This document shows positions 56,310 to 64,000 of a stretch of DNA of 64,000 nt, in pieces. A model generated the notes under the pieces. That model was given only the letters and a program-made list of their open reading frames with translations. It was not told the DNA's origin and did not search any database. The translations under genes were made by a program, and so were the position numbers. Each line of letters begins with the position of its first letter. Position 1 is the stretch's first letter. Origin of the DNA: Pseudomonas sp. GM41(2012) (GTDB lineage Bacteria; Pseudomonadota; Gammaproteobacteria; Pseudomonadales; Pseudomonadaceae); contig NZ_AKJN02000006.1 in assembly GCF_000282315.2 (NCBI RefSeq), forward strand, positions 930,001-994,000, written 5' to 3'.

Positions 56310-57743
56310 ATGGAACTTCACGTTGTCATCAACGGCCGCAAGGACCTGGCAGGCCAGTTGTACAACCAACTGCGCAGCGCCATCGAATCCGGCCGTCTGG
56401 CAGCCGGGACGCAACTGCCGCCCAGTCGTTTGCTGGCAGAACAACTGGGCATTTCGCGCAAGACCATTTCTGACACCTACACGCAACTGACCTACGAAAA
56501 CTTCCTCACCGGGGTCATCGGAAAAGGCACCTACGTCAACGCCCGACCGGCGAAAATTACCCGTAAGCAGAGCCATTCGGAGCTGGCCAGTGCCGAGGTC
56601 ATCGAGTCCTGGCGCAACCTGCCAGTGTTCCTGCGCCATCCGACGCTGGAAGGCTCGTTGCGTTACGACTTCATCGGCGGCGCTACCAGCAAGGGTCAGT
56701 TTCCTCAGGATGACTGGCGGCGCTGCACCGCTCACGCCTTGCGCCAGATCGCTGCGTCCAAGGGCTTATACAGCCTGCCCGAAGGCTTGCCGGCGTTACG
56801 CAATGCGATCGCCCGGCACATCGCGTTTTCCCGCGGGGTCAATTGCCAGGACGAAGACGTGGTGGTGTGCAATGGCGCGCAACAGGCGCTGGACCTGATC
56901 TCCCGGGTGCTCACGCGGCCCGGCAGCATCGTCGCCATGGAAGACCCCGGTTACCCGCCCGCACGCCTGTTGTTCGGTACCCACGGCGCCACGGTGATCG
57001 GCGTCCCGGTGGACGCCGAAGGCATTCAAGTAGACAAGATCCCCCTTGGCACCCGCCTGATCTACGTCACGCCGTCCCACCAGTTCCCGCTTGGCATGCC
57101 GATGAGCCAGGCGCGCCGGGTCGCGCTGCTGGAGCGGGCCCATGAGTTGGGCGCGATCATCATCGAGGACGATTACGACAGCGAATTCCGCTACGAAGGC
57201 CGGCCCACCGACTCGCTGCAAAGCATGGACGAACGCGGCATCGTCGCCTACGTCGGGACCTTTTCGAAAACCCTCCTGCCGGAGCTGCGCCTGGGTTATG
57301 CGATCCTGCCGCCGGCGATACTCGAAGCGGTCATTCGCGCCAAGCAGCTCACCGACCTTCACACCTCCACCCTGCCCCAATGGGCGCTGGCCAAGTTCAT
57401 CGCCGAAGGCTGTCTGCTCAAGCACATCCGGCGCTGCCATACGATCTATGCCGGGCGTCGTGAGCGGATCCTCGAGCGCATGGCCGGCGATCTGTCACCG
57501 TGGCTCGAGGCGGTTCCGACCACAGCCGGGTTCCACATGGTGGTTATGTGCAAAGTGTCTATCGATATTCCATTGGTGATCACACTTGCAAAAAAAGTCG
57601 AAGTCGGGGTGTATCCCATCGACAGTTTTTTCTACCAGCAAGCGCCGCAGTCTGGGCTTTTCCTGGGTTTTGGCGCCATCGAAACCTTGGACATCGACAT
57701 CGCCCTGGACCGCCTGCGGGACATTTTGCAGCAGGTTGCCTGA
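56310..57743 (+). CDS. MocR-type regulator (PLP aminotransferase-like)
   Basis: 477 residues. An N-terminal GntR winged helix (residues ~10-75, with AAGTQLPPSRLLAEQLGISRKTISDTY) and an aminotransferase-like domain with PLP Lys in YVGTFSKTLLPELRLGY. Regulator, not a catabolic enzyme, by layout. Divergent from the AhpD-like gene, which is the usual place for MocR targets. Clearly diverged from the MocR at 11693; the two are not duplicates. Confidence 0.93.
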   Translation: MELHVVINGRKDLAGQLYNQLRSAIESGRLAAGTQLPPSRLLAEQLGISRKTISDTYTQLTYENFLTGVIGKGTYVNARPAKITRKQSHSELASAEVIESWRNLPVFLRHPTLEGSLRYDFIGGATSKGQFPQDDWRRCTAHALRQIAASKGLYSLPEGLPALRNAIARHIAFSRGVNCQDEDVVVCNGAQQALDLISRVLTRPGSIVAMEDPGYPPARLLFGTHGATVIGVPVDAEGIQVDKIPLGTRLIYVTPSHQFPLGMPMSQARRVALLERAHELGAIIIEDDYDSEFRYEGRPTDSLQSMDERGIVAYVGTFSKTLLPELRLGYAILPPAILEAVIRAKQLTDLHTSTLPQWALAKFIAEGCLLKHIRRCHTIYAGRRERILERMAGDLSPWLEAVPTTAGFHMVVMCKVSIDIPLVITLAKKVEVGVYPIDSFFYQQAPQSGLFLGFGAIETLDIDIALDRLRDILQQVA

Positions 57744-57792
57744 CGGATTGGTCTGCGTTTTTATCCCGCGATTGGCTATTGGTGGTCCGGGG

Positions 57793-57811
57793 ATGCAGGC
57801 CTATCCTGCAT
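57793..57811. promoter_or_regulatory. Inverted repeat ATGCAGG-CCTAT-CCTGCAT
   Basis: Seven-base arms with a 5-base spacer, 55 bp upstream of the antibiotic-biosynthesis-monooxygenase start. No T-tract follows, so an operator is more likely than a terminator. Confidence 0.3.
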
Positions 57812-57866
57812 AAACGTTATCCCTCAATGAGCAGGATTCGTCCGGCCTGATTCAGGAGTGTGAGCA

Positions 57867-58160
57867 ATGTCCAACGAAGTGATCAATACCGTTAAGGTGC
57901 AGGCCGCCGCCGGCCGCTCGGACGAACTGGGTAAGCAACTGCAAAAAATCGTCGACACCCTGCGCGAATTACCGGGCTGCGATTCCTATATGGTCGACCG
58001 CTGCCCCGAGGACGACAACCGCTGGACGGTCAGTGCCCGCTGGCAATCGGAAGCGGCCATGCAAATGCATTTCAACTGCCCTGAAGTACAAGGCTTTATC
58101 GGCCTGATCGACAGCCGCCTGGCCAACAGCGTCGACTTCAACAGCTTTCCTATCGTTTAA
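57867..58160 (+). CDS. Antibiotic biosynthesis monooxygenase (ABM/YgiN-like)
   Basis: 97 residues; CAGGAGTGTGAGCA precedes the ATG. Single ferredoxin-like ABM domain with the VKVQAAAGRSDELGKQLQKI start and MQMHFNCPEVQGFIGLI end. Related to small quinol monooxygenases (YgiN). Such dimers oxidise quinols or aromatic compounds without cofactor; substrate unknown. It follows the MocR gene by 123 bp on the same strand. Confidence 0.9.
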   Translation: MSNEVINTVKVQAAAGRSDELGKQLQKIVDTLRELPGCDSYMVDRCPEDDNRWTVSARWQSEAAMQMHFNCPEVQGFIGLIDSRLANSVDFNSFPIV

Positions 58161-58347
58161 ATTAGGTCGCTGTCTTCGGCCATTCCTACAGGGCAATGGG
58201 TACCTCTGCAGGAGTGGCTGGAGGCGGCGATCTTGTTTTTTCAACGAGCATGATTGGTCCCCTCGCCTTCACGAAAATTGGCTGTTTGATTGGCCTTGGC
58301 CGAGACTTACTGTGGTCCCTGACACTAACCACAGCAGGTGATAACCC

Positions 58348-58764
58348 ATGAATGCCTTCCGTTACTGTGCTGCGCCCCTCGCCGCCCTGGCCCTGACCTT
58401 TTGCGCCGCGACATACGCTCACGAAGCCGCCCCTTCGGAAAAGGTCACGGTGTTGCAGGACCAGATGTTGAAAAACGCACCAGGTAAAAAAGCGCTGATG
58501 ATCGAAGTCGATTACAAACCCGGCCAATCATCCATCGCCCACAAGCACGAAGGCACGGCCATGGCTTACGTCATTTCGGGGGAAATCATTTCCCAGGTCA
58601 AAGGCGAAAAGGCGATCACTTACAAGGCTGGTGAATACTGGTACGAGCCAGCCGGCTCGGAGCATTTGGTCTCGAAAAATGCCAGTGCCACCCAACCCGC
58701 CAAACTGTTGGTGTTTATGGTGTTAGCGCCCGACGAAAAAGTATTGATCCCTTTGGAAAACTGA
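58348..58764 (+). CDS. Exported cupin-domain protein
   Basis: 138 residues, signal peptide (FRYCAAPLAALALTFCAATYAHE, residues 3-25). Single cupin with motif 1 SIAHKHEGTAMAYVISGE and motif 2 YWYEPAGSEHLVSKN, including the His/Glu metal ligands. Periplasmic small cupins of this form are common in Pseudomonas and uncharacterised. AGGTGA precedes the start. A terminator follows. Confidence 0.92.
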   Translation: MNAFRYCAAPLAALALTFCAATYAHEAAPSEKVTVLQDQMLKNAPGKKALMIEVDYKPGQSSIAHKHEGTAMAYVISGEIISQVKGEKAITYKAGEYWYEPAGSEHLVSKNASATQPAKLLVFMVLAPDEKVLIPLEN

Positions 58765-58792
58765 TAGCTGTTGCGCCAGCCATAAATAAACG

Positions 58793-58820
58793 GGCTCGAA
58801 TTAAGCATTCGGGCCTTTTA
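58793..58820 (+). terminator. Rho-independent terminator after the cupin gene
   Basis: GGCTCGAAT - TAAGC - ATTCGGGCC, a 9-bp stem with one G-T pair, followed by TTTTAATTT. It ends the cupin transcript 28 bp past the stop. Confidence 0.8.
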
Positions 58821-58992
58821 ATTTCCCGACGCAATTAACCGAGACCTTTTAAACCAAACAAAACTATAGTTTTCCTGACAAGTGCAGTGATGGTCTATTT
58901 CATTCAGTGTCGACAGGTTTAGTCTGGAATCTCCGCCGACTGTGTCCGGCCTATTAACTTTCCGACTCAAGTTGTTTCACGGGAGAAACACC

Positions 58993-59703
58993 ATGAAACT
59001 TTCACTTGTCAGCACCTTGACGATAACGGTTCTTTTAACGGGTTGTTCAATACCTACTGCACCGAAGGCTGTTTCTTCGCTCGACGGCATTTTCACCGGG
59101 CCGGTCGGCCGCAGCAGCGCCACGCATGTCACCCATGGCAGCAACGTGTCCCTGGGCATCGTCTACAGCCGCAACACGCAGACCAACCGCGCCTACCTTC
59201 AGGATTACCAGAGCAACGCCGGCACCGGTTTCGGCCAGAGCCTGCTGGTGCAGTCGATTCATGATGCCTACGTCGCCACTTCCAAACCGGACCTGGCGGT
59301 GGACTGGGTCAAAGCATCCTTGCAACGTCAGTTTGGCTCGGTGACGGTGTACCCGGACATGCAAAGTCTCAGGGCCGCCAAACCGGACGTGGTCGCCATC
59401 GTCGACACGCGCAGTCAATTGATGACCTCGCGCAGTTCGGATATCAGCGCGAATGTCAGCGCAGCGTTCTACGATTCCAACTTCAACTACATCGGCACTG
59501 CGCAAGGTCATGACGCTAAAGAACTGAGTCCGTTATGGGCCGACTATAAACGCAGCGAAGAGATAGTTGCCGATATAAACGAACAACAGAATGTGCAAGT
59601 CAGGGCCTTGCAGAAGTTTGACCAGTCGCTCAGTAATTTATTGACCAGGCCGACAGATAAAGTGTCGATGATCGAGAATAAAACAGTCTGGAAGTTGCAT
59701 TGA
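58993..59703 (+). CDS. Lipoprotein of unknown function
   Basis: 236 residues from the ATG at 58993 (GGGAGAAACACC upstream). The signal has lipobox LLTGC (Cys near residue 17), so it is membrane-anchored. No Asp at position +2, so outer-membrane localisation is likely. The mature part resembles nothing I can name; central VVAIVDTRSQLMTSRSSDISANVSAAFYDSNFNYIG looks like a beta-alpha lipoprotein domain. Single gene with a 228-bp A/T-rich upstream gap (58765-58992) that includes the cupin terminator and probably its promoter. A REPIN follows. Confidence 0.88.
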   Translation: MKLSLVSTLTITVLLTGCSIPTAPKAVSSLDGIFTGPVGRSSATHVTHGSNVSLGIVYSRNTQTNRAYLQDYQSNAGTGFGQSLLVQSIHDAYVATSKPDLAVDWVKASLQRQFGSVTVYPDMQSLRAAKPDVVAIVDTRSQLMTSRSSDISANVSAAFYDSNFNYIGTAQGHDAKELSPLWADYKRSEEIVADINEQQNVQVRALQKFDQSLSNLLTRPTDKVSMIENKTVWKLH

Positions 59704-59710
59704 GGCGAAT

Positions 59711-59795
59711 GGCCTCATCGCGAGCAAGCTCGGCTCCTACAAGTTATGTGTTCAACCCAAAACCTGTAGGAGCCGAGCTTGCTCGCGATGAGGCC
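59711..59795. repeat. REPIN after the lipoprotein gene
   Basis: GGCCTCATCGCGAGCAAGCT..CGGCTCCTAC is mirrored by GTAGGAGCCGAGCTTG..CTCGCGATGAGGCC, between convergent genes. Confidence 0.92.
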
Positions 59796-59828
59796 CGACC
59801 AGACGGTCCAAAACCTTCAGACAAAAAA

Positions 59829-59856
59829 AAGCCCCGCCTCTCTCAAGACGGGGCTT
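59829..59856 (-). terminator. Rho-independent terminator of gdhB
   Basis: Read on the minus strand: AAGCCCCG - 12-base loop - CGGGGCTT, followed by TTTTTTGT. It ends 18 bp past the gdhB stop. Confidence 0.85.
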
Positions 59857-59873
59857 CTTCATTCAGCGCCTGA

Positions 59874-62800
59874 TCAGGCAGCCGGCTCCAACTCAGCGCT
59901 GGCAATGCTAGTGGCAGTGACTGGCACTACCGCTTGACCGCTCAACGCCAGATCCAGCAACTCACGGTTGGCCACTGCATACATGGCGTAATCAGTGCCG
60001 CTGGCGGCACGGATTTCTACCAGCATGGCGCGCCAGCGTTCGATCATGCCTTCGTGCTCTTCCATCCACAGCTCCAGACGGGTTTCCACGTCCTGGGTGC
60101 CGTCGCCCTGTTGCAGGACGGAGATGGTGATCGCACGTTGTTGCCAGTCGACGTCATCGCGGAACGCTTCACGGGCCAGGGCCTGCCAGTTGTTTTCAAC
60201 CGGCAGAGCGCTGATCTGTTGCAGGTACCAGGTGATGTCCAGCGCGCTGCCCACGGCGAAGTAGGCCTTCGCCACGTCGGCGGCGTTCTGACCGGTCACG
60301 TCGGACGCTTCGATGATTGGCAGCAAGGTGTACAGGTGAGTGGTGCCTGCAACCATGCGCGCCAGCAACTCAGGAACGCCAGCCGCAACGTACGCCTGAT
60401 AACGGGTCTGCCAGCCTTCGCGGGTCGGGCCTTCCAGCAGTTCGTCGAGCTTGAGGCCCAGCGCTGCCAGATGTGGACCGAAGTGCGCGACGTCACGGGC
60501 AGCATTCTGCTCGTTGCGACGGCTGCGCAGGAACCAGCGCGTAGCGCGACGGCCCAGACGCATCAGCTCATCCATCAGCTCCAGTTGCACGTCAGCGGAA
60601 ACCTGGTAGTCCAGGGCTTCGATCTGACGGAACCAGTGCGGGAGGTGGAAGATGTCACGCACGATCACATAAGCACCGGCCACGTTCGCCGGGCTCATGC
60701 CGGTCGACTCTTTGAGTCGTTGAACGAAGGTGATGCCCATGTGGTTGACCAGATCGTTGGCGATCTGGGTGCTGACGATCTCACGCTTCAGACGGTGACG
60801 GCGCATGGCGTCGGAGAACTTGCTCACCAGGGTCGGCGGGAAAGCGGTTTCCATGTCGCGCGTCAGGTAATCGTCGTCCGGTACCTGGGAATTGAGCAGC
60901 GCTTCCTTGAGGTCGATCTTGCTGTAGGAGATCAGCACCGACAGCTCTGCACGGGTCAGGCCATGGCCTTCCGCGAGACGCTCGTTGATCGCTTCTTCAG
61001 CCGGCAGGAACTCGATGGCGCGATCCAGCTTGCCGCGGCCTTCCAGATCGTTCATCAGACGCTTGTATTCGGCAATCCGCACGAAGGCACGGCGTGCCGC
61101 CAGGGACAGTGCCTGAGTCTGCTTGTAGTTGTTGCCCAGCACCAGGTTGCCGACTTCGTCGGTCATGCTCGCCAGCAACTGGTTACGTTGCTTGTCGGTC
61201 ATGTCACCGGCATGAACCACTTCGTTCAGCAGGATCTTGATGTTTACTTCGTGGTCGGAGCAATCCACACCACCGGCGTTGTCGATGAAGTCGGTGTTGG
61301 AACCGCCGCCATTGAGGCCGAATTCGACACGACCCAGCTGGGTCATACCGAGGTTACCACCCTCGCCCACGACTTTGCAGCGCAGTTCGTTGCCGTTTAC
61401 GCGCAGTGCATCGTTGGCCTTGTCGCCGACATCGGCGTGGCTTTCGCTGCTGGCTTTGACGTACGTACCGATACCGCCGTTCCACAACAGATCCACCGGT
61501 GCCTTGAGCAAGGCGTTCAGCAGTTCGGTCGGGGTCAGCTTGTCAGCCTGAATGTCGAAGCGCTCTTTCATCTGCGGGGAAATCGCGATGCTTTTCGCGC
61601 TACGGGAGAAGATCCCGCCGCCTTCGGACATGATGCTGGTGTCGTAATCCGACCAGGCCGAACGCGGCAGGTCGAACAGGCGCTGACGCTCGGCGAAGCT
61701 GTTGGCCGGCTCCGGGTTCGGGTCGATGAAGATGTGCAGGTGGTTGAACGCTGCGACCAGTTGCAGCTTGTCGGACATCAACAAGCCGTTACCGAACACG
61801 TCACCGGCCATGTCGCCGACGCCGACCACCGTAATGTTGTCTTCCTGAACATTGATGCCGCGTTCGCGGAAGTGACGTTGAACGCCAACCCACGCGCCCT
61901 TGGCGGTGATGCCCATCTTCTTGTGGTCGTAACCGGCCGAGCCGCCCGATGCGAACGCATCGCCGAGCCAGAAGCCGTAGTCGATGGCGATACCGTTGGC
62001 GATGTCGGAGAAGGTTGCAGTGCCCTTGTCCGCAGCGACCACCAGGTACGGGTCATCGTCGTCATGACGCACGACGTTGGCCGGCGGTACCAGCGCGCCG
62101 TCTTTCAGGTTGTCGGTGATGTCCAACAGGCCCGAAATAAAGATGCGGTAGCAGGCGATGCCCTCGGCCGCGATCTCGTCTCGACCGCCACCCAGTGGCA
62201 GGCGACGAGGCAGGAAGCCGCCCTTCGCGCCAACCGGCACGATGACCGAGTTCTTCACTTGCTGGGCTTTTACCAGGCCCAGGACTTCGGTGCGGTAGTC
62301 TTCTTCACGATCAGACCAGCGCAGACCACCGCGAGCAACGTTGCCGAAGCGCAGGTGCACACCTTCGACGCGTGGCGAGTAAACGAAGATTTCGAACTTC
62401 GGGACTGGCTTCGGCAGCTCTGGAATCTGGTGCGGGTTGAACTTGAAGCTGAAGTAGGACTTGTTCTGACCGTGCGCGTCGGTCTGGTAGAAGTTGGTCC
62501 GCAGGGTGGCCTTGATCAGGTCCAGGTAGCGACGCAGGATGCGGTCTTCGTTCAGTACCTGAACATCGTCCAGAGCGCTGAGAATCGCGTGTTCCAGGCG
62601 TTGCTGCTTGTCTTCCAGATCGTCGCCGGTCAGCTTGCGCGCCAGGTAGAAACGGGTTTTGAACAACCGGGTCAACTCGCGAGCGATGTCGGTGTGGTTG
62701 TTCAGGGTGCTGGCGATGTAACCCAGGTCGAAGCCCAGGCGAATCTGCTTCATGTACCGGGCGTAGGCACGCAGCAGCGCGACATCGCGCCATGGCAGGC

Positions 62801-64000
62801 CGGCGGTCAGCACCAGACGGTTGAACGCATCGTTCTCGGCATCGCCACGCACGATGTGGACGAAAGCGTCCTGCAAGGTGTCGTTGAGTTGCTGGATGTC
62901 GAGTTCCAGACCTTCAGCGGCAGTGAACGCAAAGTCGTGAATCCAGAACTCGCGGCCATTGTTATGACGCAGGCGATACGGGAATTCACCCAGCACGCGC
63001 AGGCCGAGGTTTTCCAGGATCGGCAACACGTCGGACAACGCCAGCGGGGTATCGGCGTGATACAGCTTGCAGTGCAACTCGCGCTGACCGGAGACCTGAC
63101 CCAGTGGCTGATAGAAGCTCATCACCAGCGGATTGGATTCTTTCAGGCTCAGCAGGTGCTGCATGTCGACCACAGCCGAATGCGCGGCGAAACGCTCGCG
63201 GTAACCGGCCGGGAAGCCTTTCGGGAAGTCGGCCAACACGTTGGTGCCGTGGGCTTCGCCAAAGGTTTCGACGGTCAGGGCCGAGTAGTCGTCCTGCCAG
63301 CTGCGGCAAGCCTGGATTACTTCGTTTTCCAGCTGCTGCGGGTCGATGTCCAGACGGTTCTTCGGATCGACGCGCAAAATCAGTTGCACGCGGGCCAGCA
63401 CGGACTCGGAGAAGAAGGTCCAGAACTCGCAGTCCGAGGCTTTCAGGCGATCCATCAGCACTTGCTGGATCTTCTGGCGCACTTCGGTGGAGTAGATGTC
63501 GCGCGGCACGTAGGCCAGGCAGTAGCAGAAACGACCATACGGGTCTTTGCGCAGGAACACGCGAATCTTGTTGCGTTCCTGGATCTGCACGATCGACATC
63601 ACGGTAGCAAACAGTTCGTCGACCGGGGTCTGGAACAGGTCGTCACGCGGCAGCACTTCAACCACCTGCGCCAGTTCCTTGCCCAGGTGAGCCTTGGCCT
63701 GGAAGCCGGAACGGCGTTCGATTTCTTCGACCTTGCGGCGGATGTACGGGATGACCCGCACGCTCTCGCCATACACCGAGGAGGTGTACAGGCCCATGAA
63801 ACGGCATTCCTTGATGACGTTGCCGTCGGCGTCGATTTCACGGATCGACACGTAATCCGGGTAAGCCGGACGGTGTACACGGCTTGGGTGCGCAGCCTTG
63901 GCGAACGACAGCAGGGTCGGTTCGCGCAGATAGTTCACGGCGTAGTCTTCGATGCGCAGGTCATCGTAGGTCAGGCCGGTGCGCAGCAATTTGGTCAGGC
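59874..64000 (-). CDS. gdhB: NAD-specific glutamate dehydrogenase GdhB (large type), 5' end outside window
   Basis: About 1375 C-terminal residues are visible, and the frame is open at the right edge (...LTKLLRTGLTYDDLRIEDY). Full-length Pseudomonas NAD-GDH of the ~180-kDa class has ~1620 residues, so about 240 are missing. Motifs: RGGLRWSDREEDYRTEVLG, the catalytic lysine region VPVGAKGGFLPRR, dinucleotide-binding VVGVGDMAGDVFGNG and NGGIGTYVKA. It oxidises glutamate to 2-oxoglutarate and ammonium with NAD+ in the cytoplasm for amino-acid (arginine) catabolism. Not in an operon within the window; ends at a terminator. Confidence 0.97.
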   Translation of the reverse strand, partial: LTKLLRTGLTYDDLRIEDYAVNYLREPTLLSFAKAAHPSRVHRPAYPDYVSIREIDADGNVIKECRFMGLYTSSVYGESVRVIPYIRRKVEEIERRSGFQAKAHLGKELAQVVEVLPRDDLFQTPVDELFATVMSIVQIQERNKIRVFLRKDPYGRFCYCLAYVPRDIYSTEVRQKIQQVLMDRLKASDCEFWTFFSESVLARVQLILRVDPKNRLDIDPQQLENEVIQACRSWQDDYSALTVETFGEAHGTNVLADFPKGFPAGYRERFAAHSAVVDMQHLLSLKESNPLVMSFYQPLGQVSGQRELHCKLYHADTPLALSDVLPILENLGLRVLGEFPYRLRHNNGREFWIHDFAFTAAEGLELDIQQLNDTLQDAFVHIVRGDAENDAFNRLVLTAGLPWRDVALLRAYARYMKQIRLGFDLGYIASTLNNHTDIARELTRLFKTRFYLARKLTGDDLEDKQQRLEHAILSALDDVQVLNEDRILRRYLDLIKATLRTNFYQTDAHGQNKSYFSFKFNPHQIPELPKPVPKFEIFVYSPRVEGVHLRFGNVARGGLRWSDREEDYRTEVLGLVKAQQVKNSVIVPVGAKGGFLPRRLPLGGGRDEIAAEGIACYRIFISGLLDITDNLKDGALVPPANVVRHDDDDPYLVVAADKGTATFSDIANGIAIDYGFWLGDAFASGGSAGYDHKKMGITAKGAWVGVQRHFRERGINVQEDNITVVGVGDMAGDVFGNGLLMSDKLQLVAAFNHLHIFIDPNPEPANSFAERQRLFDLPRSAWSDYDTSIMSEGGGIFSRSAKSIAISPQMKERFDIQADKLTPTELLNALLKAPVDLLWNGGIGTYVKASSESHADVGDKANDALRVNGNELRCKVVGEGGNLGMTQLGRVEFGLNGGGSNTDFIDNAGGVDCSDHEVNIKILLNEVVHAGDMTDKQRNQLLASMTDEVGNLVLGNNYKQTQALSLAARRAFVRIAEYKRLMNDLEGRGKLDRAIEFLPAEEAINERLAEGHGLTRAELSVLISYSKIDLKEALLNSQVPDDDYLTRDMETAFPPTLVSKFSDAMRRHRLKREIVSTQIANDLVNHMGITFVQRLKESTGMSPANVAGAYVIVRDIFHLPHWFRQIEALDYQVSADVQLELMDELMRLGRRATRWFLRSRRNEQNAARDVAHFGPHLAALGLKLDELLEGPTREGWQTRYQAYVAAGVPELLARMVAGTTHLYTLLPIIEASDVTGQNAADVAKAYFAVGSALDITWYLQQISALPVENNWQALAREAFRDDVDWQQRAITISVLQQGDGTQDVETRLELWMEEHEGMIERWRAMLVEIRAASGTDYAMYAVANRELLDLALSGQAVVPVTATSIASAELEPAA

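Noticed and set aside
11693..57743. The two MocR genes as recent paralogues
   Set aside because: The HTH and PLP-lysine regions differ too much (FAKSLAPGYRIGW versus FSKTLLPELRLGY).
781..59795. CRISPR array
   Set aside because: The repeats are paired inverted hairpins spread over the window, with no regular direct-repeat/spacer spacing and no cas genes.

Overview
The window reads as chromosome of a fluorescent-group Pseudomonas. The evidence is high-GC coding, a MuxABC-OpmB efflux operon, a GlgE/TreS/GlgB operon, an NAD-type glutamate dehydrogenase, an orphan cbb3 CcoN, and many REP/REPIN palindromes of the 'GTGGGAGCGAGC..GCTCGCG' type typical of that group. No tRNA, rRNA, insertion sequence, phage gene or CRISPR array was seen. 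Species assignment is inference.

Layout. 1-743: 3' end of an autotransporter. 878-8651 (minus): glgE, treS-maltokinase fusion and glgB, the maltosyltransferase route from trehalose to alpha-glucan. 8882-9919: small proline-rich protein, MgtC-like protein and a small conserved protein. 10115-13102 (plus): a CcoG-like ferredoxin and a MocR regulator. 13253-16174 (minus): an SDR and an MHYT-GGDEF-EAL protein. 16326-25489 (minus): muxA-muxB-muxC-opmB. 25668-26168 (minus): tpx. 26169-26687 is non-coding and holds two REPINs. 26688-27113: YciI-like protein.

27296-46109 is the most unusual part: about 19 kb with every gene on the plus strand, mostly abutting or overlapping. It starts with a decayed outer-membrane-protein pseudogene, followed by two exported DUF1254 proteins and a SphA-like outer-membrane protein. 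A complete MoxR/DUF58/DUF4381/VWA/VWA-TPR/BatD module follows. Then come an exported HAD phosphatase-like protein, an exported sulfatase, an MFS-spermidine-synthase-like fusion and a membrane-anchored octaheme cytochrome with HEAT/TPR repeats. I propose that the MoxR-Bat module assembles or activates the exported enzymes or cytochrome of its own cluster. Two REPINs lie inside open reading frames of this operon (DUF4381 and batD).

46335-51547: an unknown membrane protein, then DUF934 and a CysI-like siroheme reductase (minus), divergent from an orphan ccoN and a small membrane protein (plus). With the CcoG/MocR pair at 10-13 kb, these look like the two halves of what I recall as one contiguous cluster in P. 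aeruginosa (PA4129-PA4134), here split by about 35 kb. 51753-59703 is a mixed region of regulators (AraC, LysR, MocR) and small enzymes. 59874-64000 (minus) is most of gdhB, with its N-terminus beyond the window.

Repeats are a main feature: about a dozen REP/REPIN hairpins of several subfamilies, a 180-bp dispersed repeat in two copies, and a recurring G+C-rich insert of about 16 bp found in the stems of both repeat families.
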